Source: M30B19 sp041741535
GTDB taxonomy: Bacteria; Planctomycetota; Planctomycetia; Pirellulales; Pirellulaceae
Assembly: GCA_041741535.1 (NCBI GenBank)
Contig: JBGSJV010000113.1
Span: 47,691 to 111,690, forward strand
Direction of reading: 5' to 3'
DNA: 64,000 nucleotides
Under the pieces are notes generated by a model. It did no database searches. It was not told the origin of the DNA and saw only the letters and a program-made list of their open reading frames with translations. A program made the position numbers and the translations under genes. Of this stretch, positions 26,701 to 34,329 are shown one piece after another. Position 1 is the first letter of the stretch. Every line of letters starts with the position of its first letter.

Positions 26701-26936
26701 ATCAGACCTTCGACATCGCGATGGTCGATGGAACGATGCTGGGGCGATTCTCAAATTTCAACGATGGCGATTTGATCGGCAACTTCGGTGGTGTGGATCT
26801 GTTCATCAATTACAACACGGGTGGATCGAGTGGCCACGGAGTCTCGTTCTTCTCGGCGGTGCCGGAACCATCTTCCGCATTGTTGTTGGCGATCGGGATC
26901 GGTGCGATAAGCCTTCGACGTCGCCGTCGGGAATAG
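23733..26936 (+). CDS. Giant PEP-CTERM surface protein with about ten T5SS-type repeats
   Basis: A 1067-residue secreted protein. The signal peptide ends near TVNAQ (about 46). Residues about 200-720 hold about ten imperfect 45-60-residue repeats keyed on GSKWT (GAGSKWTTRDL, GPGSKWTNTGN, GIDSKWTNADD), GTLxVENGGEVS and GxIG. These match the passenger beta-strand repeat of PEP-CTERM autotransporter-like proteins (TIGR04393-like). The end is the PEP-CTERM signal: VPEPSS, a hydrophobic helix and RRRRR. It is probably exported and sorted by an exosortase not in this window, as an adhesin or sheath protein. The frame opens upstream to 23586, but ATG 23733, with AGGAAA upstream, gives the signal peptide. 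Confidence 0.9.
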   Translation: MFQIFRTQAHPKQRPSKAKSRFYLSVGCVLAGLTSIGMPTGTVNAQTTFVWNNLQDYWDESGAWTPGGPPNENDIASFQNVAIDTVFWDNFTANRQVGKLQITAGNYQFNNTGSSQYELTINSDADDAFQVSGASTVFRLAGLHFNAANGGGNIGAGSRMHLVGNHPRGARLSLRRLHVDGELNIESGAQVSLNSQLSGGSLSIGAGTVNVTGSGSSLSISGSGFGEGGELYIGSSGGGELVVGEGGQVTSGDSVVGIAQILNNNDSGSATITGAGSKWTTRDLTVGYITGHGTLSVMAGGEVVSENGFLGYNANGNATVQDAGSKWTISNDLYFGLQGGTGTLQVENGGEVSNVDAYLGSSAGAGTAIVTGPGSKWTNTGNLEIDSGSLNVEAGGEASAANAIVSAPTGGSSSVNVAGPGSKLNLQGLMILGGDGATSLNVQSGGEVSTLIGSSIGFGTGPSLATVTGIGSKWSTGELGIVSGSLKVEAGGEVYSTDATIAAFNSTEATVTVTGAGSKWTTSGELVVASEGIANMFVVNGAQVSSMTGVIGAEVGSNHPGTGTVRVIGAGSSWTNSNSLTIGNLGIGTLSIENGGETSNTSGFIGQQSGSTGTVTVTGFNSKWTNSATLLVGGEGTGTLNVENRGQVSSDLGFIAAQAGSSGTVTVMGIDSKWTNADDLFIGFEGTGMLNVNNGGLVSVGGDTSINAGSQVNLNGGRLEFGTTDQTSFKRINAVSGSLAGTLNVSGLHAASSFTALTSAADSSEVIVVNSGRLFGDGLLGASIVNLSNGEIRVSSNQFMAFEGAGNINAGEINNTGGRIEFNQGLQNDASGFISGRGEFAANDGGWVNDGVMAFSGGLADVYGDVANGPAGTIAIAGNSTTTFYDDVTMSAGNMNVRISQNGSAVFFGSYNGGSVGTGTVHTFGDLRPGNSPGAVSFGGDLIMGDGTFTQIELGGLNSGMFDQLFVAGDLFLDGTLDVQLIDGFNLGYNQTFDIAMVDGTMLGRFSNFNDGDLIGNFGGVDLFINYNTGGSSGHGVSFFSAVPEPSSALLLAIGIGAISLRRRRRE
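24520..25830. repeat. Imperfect protein-coding repeats (about 135-180 bp period) in PEP-CTERM gene
   Basis: The motif GGxTCGAAnTGGAC (Gly-Ser-Lys-Trp-Thr) recurs about nine times, as does GGCGGCGAAGT-like sequence (Gly-Gly-Glu-Val). Copies differ at many positions, so they are old or diversifying rather than recently expanded. Confidence 0.75.
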
Positions 26937-27362
26937 GAACGCTCGTATCGAGTCGCATGGCGTAGGGTTGCAAGCTCCAGTCGCCCATGGAACAAAGACC
27001 GGCACGCGTGGCGAGCCGGTTTCTTTTTTTTGAGTCTTCCCGATCGTGGACCTGCGATGCGGCTCGGACGAGGTTGCACCGCAAGAGATTGGGATGACGC
27101 AGAGAAGAGGCTCAAGACGAGGTCTTCGCCACAGTTGGCAACGCCAGCCGAGCCGCATTGCGGTGGATTTTGGCTAATGCACACTGTCTGACGCACACGG
27201 GCAGAGGGTACGTCGGCCCATTTGGTACCTCGGACTTCTATGCTGGGCTAGGCGTGAGCTTCATCGAATTTATGGTAGCATGGCCTTGTCCATCGCTTCG
27301 GTTTGATATGTTTCGCAAGTCGAAGAATTCGCGATTTCTGCACGTTTGCTGAGTAGACGGTC
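26937..27362. other. 426-base intergenic stretch after the PEP-CTERM gene
   Basis: Contains the terminator described separately and the 5' flank of the TPR-kinase gene. Two small minus-strand ORFs here have no protein-like features. No clear promoter was recognised. Confidence 0.6.
26998..27031 (+). terminator. Rho-independent terminator after PEP-CTERM gene
   Basis: A 10-bp stem (ACCGGCACGC / GCGAGCCGGT, one A-A mismatch) around a GTG loop is followed directly by TTCTTTTTTTT. It lies about 60 bases after the PEP-CTERM stop. A strong, clean terminator by sequence. Confidence 0.9.
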
Positions 27363-30300
27363 ATGCCTAACGAAGATGATTCATTGACAGCTTTGGTGAA
27401 CGAGTTTGCCGCGTTATGGAAAGCTGGTGCGAATCCGGAATTGGGACCGTTTCTCGAGAGAGTGCCGGAGGCACAGCAAGCAGCGGCCGGGCGACTGTTG
27501 ATCGCCGTCATGGTAGAAGGCCGTCACGCAACAGCGTCTGTGCCTGAAACGACGGCCGGCACCTTGATTGGTCCCTATAAATTGCGGCAGCGGTTGGGCG
27601 AAGGCGGCATGGGCGAAGTTTGGCTGGCCGAGCAAGAACAGCCGGTTCGCCGGGTTGTCGCGCTGAAACTGATCAAGGAAGGACTGAGCAGCACGCCGGT
27701 CATCGCTCGCTTCGAAGCCGAACGACAAGCCTTGGCGATGATGGATCACCAAAACATCGCCAAGGTCTTCGATGCCGGTACGACGCTCGCAGGTCGCCCC
27801 TATTTCGTGATGGAGTTGGTCAACGGCGTGCCAATAACCCGTTACTGCGACGAAAACCAATTGAGTATCGACCAGCGTCTCCGGCTGTTTATGGATGTTT
27901 GTGCGGGGGTTCATCACGCTCATCAAAAAGGGATCATTCATCGAGACCTCAAGCCGGCCAACATTCTGGTGGGGCAGCAAGACGGTCGGCCCGTGCCCAA
28001 AGTGATTGATTTTGGTTTGGCCAAGGCGATTGAAAATACATCGCGTTTGACCGACCAATCCTTGTTCACCGGTATCGGTCAAATTTTGGGGACGCTCAAG
28101 TACATGAGCCCCGAACAAGCGAGCCTGGACAACCTCGACATCGATACTCGCACGGACATCTATGCGTTGGGTGTGATTCTGTACGAGCTGTTGACTGGCT
28201 GTACACCACTGGATGAAACGACGCTTAAAGGCCAAGCTGCGTTAAAACTATTGGAGATGGTGCGAGAAAAAGAGCCTATCAAGCCCAGCAGTCGATTGGG
28301 AAGCAGTTCGGAACAAGAAATTTCGGCGATCACCAACAAACGTCGCACGGACAGTGGGCGACTGAACCGAATCTTGGCTGGAGATCTGGATTGGATCGTG
28401 ATGAAGGCTTTGGAGAAGGATCGCGCACGGCGTTACGATTCAGCTTCTGGATTTGCGGCGGACGTTCAGCGTTACCTTCAATGTGAACCCGTGATCGCTC
28501 GGCCGCCTTCCTTGAATTACCGAATGCGCAAGTTTGTTCGCAAGCACAGGGTGGGAGTCGCTTCGGTAGCGTTGGTCGCCTTGGCCTTGATGGGTGGGAT
28601 CGTCGGTACCAGCTGGGCTTTGTCGCGCGCTCGGCAAGCGGAGCAGGATGCGAATGCGGCGTGGGAAGCCGAGTCTACTCAACGGCAAAAGGCCGAGATG
28701 TCTCAGCAGTTGGCGGAGAAGAATTTGGCGTTCGCGCGCAAGGGCAATGAGATTTTGGGTTCGGTTTTTGCGGACCTTGATCCCAACGCGGTTTATCGCG
28801 AGGTTTCGGATCTACGCAATGCCCTCCGGGGCAATTTGGAAGACGCCGTGAAGGAGCTGGACGGTTCGGCGATCAGCGATCCTGTGGCTTTGGGAGATAT
28901 GCTGGAGACTTTGGGGCTTTCTCTATTGGGGCTTGGTTTGTCGCAACAAGCATCCGAGTTATTCGAACGCTTGCTAAAATTGAGAACGGAACAATACGGA
29001 ACGAATCACGTCGAGACATTTGATGTCATGAACATGTTGGCTTTAAGTCATGGTCAGCTTGGACGACACGACCTAGCCGTAACACAGTACGAAAAGGCTT
29101 TGGAGTTGCGAAAGGCCAAGCTCGGTGCAGATCATTTCGACACCATCCAAAGCATGAACAACTTGGCCAGTTGTTACCAAGCGTTGGGTCGGCTGGAGAA
29201 ATCTCTACCACTGATGGAGCAAGCGTCGGAGCTAATGAAGACCAAACTCGGCGCTGAGCACGAGGATACTCTGAAGAGCATGAACAATCTGGCGGCGGCT
29301 TACCGAGCCGCTGGTAAGTTTGACCAAGCGTTTCCCATGTTTGAGGAGACGCTGAACAAGGCGAAAACAAGTCTGGGCCCGAGCCATCCGCTAACCTTGT
29401 TGTTCGCGGGCAACCTAGCAGTTTCTTACCAAAATGCCGGGCAAGTAACCAAGGCTCTTCCGCTCCATGAAGAAGTGCTGGAGTTGAAGAAAGCGCAGCT
29501 AGGCACAGATCACCCGGAGACGCTGAGCAGCATGAATAATCTTGCGAGCTGTTATCGGGCAGCCGGCCAGATAGACAAGGCGCTGCCGCTTTTCGAGAAA
29601 ACCCTGGAGATGAGAACGACTCGTTTGGGTTCGGATCATCCCGATACGTTGACCACCATGAGCAACTTGGCTGTAGCCTTTCAAACGATTGGCCAGCCCA
29701 AAGATGCCCTGCCACTAATTGTCAAAACACTTGAAACGCGCAAAGCCAAACTTGGCGAAGATCACCCGGATACACTCCTCAGTATGAACACTTTGGCATC
29801 GTGCTACGCAGCGCTCCAACAGATGGATAAAGCATTGCCGTTGTATGAATTGACTTGGGAGAAAAAGAAAACGAAGTTCGGTCTGGATCATCCTGACACC
29901 CTGGTCAGTCTGAATAATCTGGCGATGGCTTACCGAAACGCCAATCAAATGGACAAAGCGATGCCAATGTTTGAGCAGGCATTGGAATTGTCCAAGGTCA
30001 AATTAGGTGTCGATCACCCAAGCACGTTGCTGAGCATGAACAACTTGGCTTCGGCGTACCAGGCGGCAGGAAAACTGGAGTTGGCGATGCCGTTATACGA
30101 GCAGACTTTGGAACTGAGGAAAGCGAAATTGGGAACCGATCATCCGGATACGTTGATGAGCATGAACAACATCGCAGCTGGTTATCGCGAAGCGGGTGAG
30201 TTGGGCAAAGCGATGTCATTGTACGAGCAATCGTTGGATGGGTTGACGAAAAAACTTGGTCCCGATCATCCAAATGTTCTACAGCTCATGTCCAATGTGC

Positions 30301-30809
30301 TCGCAACTTATTCTGCCGCGACTGAATCAGCCAAATACGACCAGCTATTCCCAGTGGCAATGCAAAAATGGAGAAAGTTGTACCCGCCCAATAGTGCTCT
30401 ATTGGCGGGAGTCTTGGCGCGATCTGGTCAATGTTGTTTGGAAATGAAACGTCCAAACGATGCGGAAGTGTTGTTGCGTGAGTCCTTATCGATTGCACAA
30501 GTGTTACGACCCGATAGCTGGAGTACGTTTCATACCCAGTCGATGCTCGGCGGAGCGCTGCTGGGCATGTATGGCGAATCAATCGACTCGGCGGAGAAAG
30601 CCAAGTTACTAGAGAAGGCCGAACCGTTGTTGGTAGCCGGTTATGAAGGACTGAAGCAACGAAAAGCTACGATTCCAGTGGCCGATTCCATGCGGGTCGC
30701 CGAGGCACTGGAACGCTTGATCGAATTCTATACGCTGATGGAAAAACCTGAAGAAGCCGAAAAGTATCGCGCACTGCGGTCCGCTGGTCCATCCGGCAGC
30801 GAAAGATAG
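27363..30809 (+). CDS. Membrane Ser/Thr protein kinase with ten or more tandem TPRs
   Basis: A 1148-residue Hanks-type kinase. The kinase domain is at about 70-375, with GEGGMGEVW, catalytic Lys102 (VALKL), HRDLKPAN (Asp195), DFG (217-219) and SPEQ, so it should be active. A single TM helix lies at about 396-416. The rest is a coiled-coil linker and ten clear 42-residue tetratricopeptide repeats of the kinesin-light-chain type (KAKLGADHPDTLxSMNNLA) plus a degenerate eleventh. It probably anchors at the membrane with kinase inside and TPRs outside. No FHA or phosphatase is next to it, so its targets are unknown. Confidence 0.93.
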   Translation: MPNEDDSLTALVNEFAALWKAGANPELGPFLERVPEAQQAAAGRLLIAVMVEGRHATASVPETTAGTLIGPYKLRQRLGEGGMGEVWLAEQEQPVRRVVALKLIKEGLSSTPVIARFEAERQALAMMDHQNIAKVFDAGTTLAGRPYFVMELVNGVPITRYCDENQLSIDQRLRLFMDVCAGVHHAHQKGIIHRDLKPANILVGQQDGRPVPKVIDFGLAKAIENTSRLTDQSLFTGIGQILGTLKYMSPEQASLDNLDIDTRTDIYALGVILYELLTGCTPLDETTLKGQAALKLLEMVREKEPIKPSSRLGSSSEQEISAITNKRRTDSGRLNRILAGDLDWIVMKALEKDRARRYDSASGFAADVQRYLQCEPVIARPPSLNYRMRKFVRKHRVGVASVALVALALMGGIVGTSWALSRARQAEQDANAAWEAESTQRQKAEMSQQLAEKNLAFARKGNEILGSVFADLDPNAVYREVSDLRNALRGNLEDAVKELDGSAISDPVALGDMLETLGLSLLGLGLSQQASELFERLLKLRTEQYGTNHVETFDVMNMLALSHGQLGRHDLAVTQYEKALELRKAKLGADHFDTIQSMNNLASCYQALGRLEKSLPLMEQASELMKTKLGAEHEDTLKSMNNLAAAYRAAGKFDQAFPMFEETLNKAKTSLGPSHPLTLLFAGNLAVSYQNAGQVTKALPLHEEVLELKKAQLGTDHPETLSSMNNLASCYRAAGQIDKALPLFEKTLEMRTTRLGSDHPDTLTTMSNLAVAFQTIGQPKDALPLIVKTLETRKAKLGEDHPDTLLSMNTLASCYAALQQMDKALPLYELTWEKKKTKFGLDHPDTLVSLNNLAMAYRNANQMDKAMPMFEQALELSKVKLGVDHPSTLLSMNNLASAYQAAGKLELAMPLYEQTLELRKAKLGTDHPDTLMSMNNIAAGYREAGELGKAMSLYEQSLDGLTKKLGPDHPNVLQLMSNVLATYSAATESAKYDQLFPVAMQKWRKLYPPNSALLAGVLARSGQCCLEMKRPNDAEVLLRESLSIAQVLRPDSWSTFHTQSMLGGALLGMYGESIDSAEKAKLLEKAEPLLVAGYEGLKQRKATIPVADSMRVAEALERLIEFYTLMEKPEEAEKYRALRSAGPSGSER
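28975..30290. repeat. 126-bp protein-coding tandem repeats (TPR)
   Basis: Ten to eleven near-periodic units, each encoding about 42 residues with conserved GxDHPDTLxSMNNLA. Periodicity is at the protein level; DNA copies differ. Not a CRISPR or satellite array. Confidence 0.85.
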
Positions 30810-31016
30810 AGATTTCTTCGATCGGGCTGTGATCCGAAGCCGGAGACGTGATGATGCAAGAAAGTAACCGCTGGACAGTTACAAAACTGCAAATCACTGC
30901 CGTAGTAGCGTTTGTGTGGGGACTCGACGGGCGAGTTTTGGCGAGCTCTGGATCCTGGCGAATCGAAACGGGTGAATGCCGTGACTGGGATTTCGCGACT
31001 GGATAGCCCGGGGCAT

Positions 31017-31196
31017 ATGTTCACGCGTGGAAAAGCCCGCGGCACGGGTTTCGCGTTGATGGTCGGAGCGATCGGGTTGACGTTGCTGAACCGGTCGCTG
31101 AAACGTGAAGATCATTCGCTGGCGATCGCAGGCCGCGTGCTGCTGGCTTGCGGAGCCGTCGTTTTCTTGGGGACTCTGATATTCTTGTGCTACTGA
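31017..31196 (+). CDS. Small two-helix membrane protein of unknown function
   Basis: The frame at 31017-31196 gives 59 residues with two hydrophobic helices (TGFALMVGAIGLTLL and VLLACGAVVFLGTLIFL) separated by a charged loop. In-frame GTG codons at 30972 and 30981 are alternative starts; none has a convincing ribosome-binding site. The membrane pattern suggests a real gene, but the evidence is thin. Confidence 0.4.
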   Translation: MFTRGKARGTGFALMVGAIGLTLLNRSLKREDHSLAIAGRVLLACGAVVFLGTLIFLCY

Positions 31197-31353
31197 CGCC
31201 CGCTTCAAAGGGCGATAGACTATCTTCGATGGATCAAGTTACCTAGTGAAAGTCGCCCAGGCTTTCGAAGTGTGACCTCAGGAAATTCTGGTCCAACTAG
31301 GTTTGCGAACGCGTCGAATGGGGCACGGCTGGATGAGTCGGAGGAGCTGCAAG

Positions 31354-32913
31354 ATGTTCAAACGAATTGCTTGGACTTGGGTGTGTATTGGAATTCTTGC
31401 GCACTTTGGCCTGCTAAAGGCCGCAGAGCCGCGAGTTGATTCGCCAGTGTCGGAGCTTATGGATCAGCCATTGCTCATTCACTTGATGCATCCGGGCGAA
31501 GAGAGCCTTCCGGGCGATCCAAACGCGGCGTTTTTCTTGGATGGCCAATATCATTTGCACTATATCCTGCGGCATCCCTGGCAGGGGAGGCAGTCGTTTT
31601 CGTTCGTCCATGTGACTAGCCCCGATCTGCTGCATTGGACTTGGCAGACAACCAAGTTACAACCAAGTTTTACCGGGCATGGCATGTTCAGCGGAACGGG
31701 GTTTTTGACCAAAAACAACCAACCTGCGGTCATCTATCACGGCGAGAGTTCTGGTCGGAATCAGATTGTGATTGCTGACGATCACCAATTGTCGGCGTGG
31801 CAGAAACCGTTTCCGGTGGATGTGCGGGACCAGGCAGGCGAGCCAGCGAAGATCAATCATTGGGATCCTGACTGTTTTCGTATCGGCGATACTTATTATG
31901 CCATCTCAGGTGGCCCCAATCCGCCGCTGTTCAAATCTGGCGACTTGAAAACCTGGACGCTGGTCGGGGATTTTATGTCCCATGAGTTGCCAGATGTTGC
32001 GATCGGAGAAGATGTGTCTTGTCCAAACTTCTTTCGGATCGGCAACAAGTGGATGTTGCTTTGCATTAGTCATCCGCTGGGTTGCCGATATTACTTGGGC
32101 GATTGGAACGCCGAGCGACAGCAGTTTGTTCCCGAAGTCCATCGCCGAATGAATTGGAAACGCGACGAACAAGTGGTTTGGGGCTTGTTTCAGCGGACGG
32201 ATTTTTTTGCGCCCGAAAGTGTGTTGACTCCGGATGGCCGCCGTGTAATGTGGGCTTGGTTGACGACCGCTGGGCCGCATGGCGAGTTGTTGCACAAGAC
32301 AGTGCAGTCGCTGCCACGCGAGTTGAGTTTGCGGGAGGACGGCACGCTGAGGATTGCCCCGGTACGTGAGTTGGAATCGCTCCGAGGGACACCCACCATT
32401 TTGAATGACATTTTACTTGCTCATCCGTTGACAGGGCACGGTGGCCATGTGCCTCCGAATCAACCTCCCATGTTGCAAGCGATGGCGACCTTGCCCAGTG
32501 AGGCGTGTGAACTGCGCGTGACCGTCGCGCGCCACGAGGCGAACCGCAAGTTGTTTGGCTTGGTATTGTTTGCCGACGAACATGGCAACGGCTTGCCGAT
32601 TATGTTTCGTCCGGAAACCGGCACGATCCGGTTGGGCTCGACCGAGGCCCCTTTGGCCATGTCCGATTTGCCGAAGGACGAGGATGTGGAATTAAGCATC
32701 TATGTCGATCGGTATCTGGTGGAAGTTTTTGTCAACGGTCGCCAGGCCTTGGTGGCGGCGTTTCCCAGTTACGCGAATCGTCGGGAGCTGCATGGGTTTA
32801 CTGTCGGAGCCCCCACCACGATCAAACGATTCGAAATGTGGCCTCTGCAGCCGACCAACGAGGGCCACCTCCAGGCCATAGAAAATCGGGTCTGGCAACC
32901 TCGGACCGAATGA
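31354..32913 (+). CDS. Secreted glycoside hydrolase family 32-like protein
   Basis: A 519-residue exported protein. ATG 31354 follows GGAGGAG by seven bases and gives a signal peptide ending KAAEP (about 24). The GH32 five-blade propeller is suggested by LPGDPNAAFF (the WMNDPNG position, with Asp55 as candidate nucleophile), HWDPDCF (RDP-like) and EDVSCPNFF (acid/base Glu region). A C-terminal beta-sandwich domain ends with VEVFVNGRQ. GH32 enzymes cleave fructans such as levan, inulin or sucrose. The motifs depart from canonical ones, so activity or specificity may differ. It stands alone, with 157 bases before it. Confidence 0.82.
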   Translation: MFKRIAWTWVCIGILAHFGLLKAAEPRVDSPVSELMDQPLLIHLMHPGEESLPGDPNAAFFLDGQYHLHYILRHPWQGRQSFSFVHVTSPDLLHWTWQTTKLQPSFTGHGMFSGTGFLTKNNQPAVIYHGESSGRNQIVIADDHQLSAWQKPFPVDVRDQAGEPAKINHWDPDCFRIGDTYYAISGGPNPPLFKSGDLKTWTLVGDFMSHELPDVAIGEDVSCPNFFRIGNKWMLLCISHPLGCRYYLGDWNAERQQFVPEVHRRMNWKRDEQVVWGLFQRTDFFAPESVLTPDGRRVMWAWLTTAGPHGELLHKTVQSLPRELSLREDGTLRIAPVRELESLRGTPTILNDILLAHPLTGHGGHVPPNQPPMLQAMATLPSEACELRVTVARHEANRKLFGLVLFADEHGNGLPIMFRPETGTIRLGSTEAPLAMSDLPKDEDVELSIYVDRYLVEVFVNGRQALVAAFPSYANRRELHGFTVGAPTTIKRFEMWPLQPTNEGHLQAIENRVWQPRTE

Positions 32914-33202
32914 TTCGTCGCCTTGGCGTTGATAAATCCGGGGCTCAATCTTGGGAAGCTCGGACAAGGCCGTTCTGACTGCGGGTCTCCTTCGTGACGA
33001 ATCTAGGACTCGACCGAGGCAGGTTCGGTCGGGGCTGCTTTGTGCCTGTTTGCCGCCCATTACCCCTCTTTTTAAAAAAGTACAATTCTTCGTCACATTC
33101 GAAGTCATGGTCGGTATAGGGTCCGACGACCGAGGAAGAACGATCGCTGGAACGATCACCCTCGATTGGGAAAAGCAACCGAGAACCCATAGGAAACGAA
33201 TC

Positions 33203-33661
33203 ATGAACGCTTCAAAAGTCATCATCACTGTTATCGCAACCCTGACCGCGGTCGTGTCTCTGACCATGGTCACTGGAGTCGCTGGATTCGCCGCTTTGGC
33301 CATACTGGGACAACGACAATACGGGCTGCGGATGGACCATAAGAATATCGAACTGTACTACACCAGCGAAGTGACCGAGGCGGAGGCCACCCGATTTCTT
33401 TCGTATTTGAAAGAGAATCATAGTAACGCGAGCCAGCGGATTACGTTTCAGTTGGATCGAACCGCTAAAGACTTTCTTGTGCGAATGTGCGCCCAAGAAT
33501 TTGTTTACACCACAAATCAGATGGACGACCAAATTCAGGCAGTCCGTGATGAGATTCAAGCCAAGTGTTTTACGGAAGAGAATGTCGTGTTCGAAGCGTG
33601 TGACGATAAACTAAACACAAAGAAGACTTGGCGATCCAAGGAGTTGCAGTCAGGGAAATAG
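33203..33661 (+). CDS. Small anchored protein of unknown function
   Basis: A 152-residue protein with an N-terminal membrane helix (about 6-37) and a soluble, mostly helical remainder with three cysteines (CAQ, KCF, ACD). ATG 33203 has ATAGGAAAC upstream, the same context as the PEP-CTERM gene. A longer frame to 32951 is not protein-like. I recognise no family. It could be a periplasmic or membrane-associated accessory protein. Confidence 0.6.
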   Translation: MNASKVIITVIATLTAVVSLTMVTGVAGFAALAILGQRQYGLRMDHKNIELYYTSEVTEAEATRFLSYLKENHSNASQRITFQLDRTAKDFLVRMCAQEFVYTTNQMDDQIQAVRDEIQAKCFTEENVVFEACDDKLNTKKTWRSKELQSGK

Positions 33662-34069
33662 TCACGCATTGCCCCGATCTTGTTGACAACTGCTTAATGA
33701 ACAAGGCTTTACACGAATCGGGGTCTAACCCAGGGCCGACCCCTTTTAGAACAAAGCCGAGGCGAAACGAACTAAAAAGCCTTTGGCAGAACAATGCCGA
33801 GGCTTTTGTTGTCGAATGCTTCGATCGATACGGGGACCGGAGGTTCGGGTCGTGTCCATTATTCGCATCGTGAAAGCAGAGTTGCCCGTCTATCGCTCGA
33901 ACCGGCAATTTACCAGCAACAATTCTGCTCTGCGGTTCGATAACATGGTTGGGCTGTTTGGCCAACTGCAGCCGAGTCAATTTCAAAATGAACGAGAACT
34001 CTTGGCCAAGTTGTAGCATTTGGTGCATAGAGACAGTTTTGGTCGGGCTTGGAGTTAGGGAGACCTGTC
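33662..34069. other. 408-base intergenic stretch with repeat remnants
   Basis: Contains a degenerate relative of the 19.6-kb hairpin element (GGGGTCTAACCC, GACCCCTTTT, AACAAAGCC) at about 33719-33770. A second copy of ACAATGCCGAGGCTTTT follows at about 33791-33807. No credible gene was found. Confidence 0.55.
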
Positions 34070-34219
34070 ATGAGTGTTGATTGGGCTCATCTACTGTTGC
34101 TGGTGATGTTTGGCCTCATTTGGTTATGCGTCTTTCAATTGGCTGGCCGAACCGACGGTAGGTCGACGCGAACCGCGCGGCGAAACACGGGAAGTAGACG
34201 CCCGCTGGGCAAGCTCTAA
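34070..34219 (+). CDS. Small single-TM protein (49 residues)
   Basis: A frame of 49 codons from ATG 34070 to TAA 34217-34219. It begins MSVDWAHLLLL, has one hydrophobic helix (about 7-25), then a basic Arg-rich tail ending RRPLGKL. AGGGAG lies eight bases upstream. Too short for the usual ORF cutoffs; helix plus basic tail and a good ribosome-binding site make it plausible. Confidence 0.5.
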   Translation: MSVDWAHLLLLVMFGLIWLCVFQLAGRTDGRSTRTARRNTGSRRPLGKL

Positions 34220-34329
34220 ATGCCGTACAATCGGTATAATCTAAGGAATTGGCAGGCCAATAGAGTTCTGGCCTTACCGAGTCGAAGAACTCAGAGTGAT
34301 TTCTCCTGGGTCATCGCGAGCGGGTGTTC

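Noticed and set aside
28975..30290. Periodic 126-bp repeats considered as CRISPR or satellite
   Set aside because: They encode TPR units; no identical short repeats and no cas genes.
32951..33202. Upstream extension of the gene at 33203
   Set aside because: Residues are not protein-like; ATG 33203 has a good ribosome-binding context.
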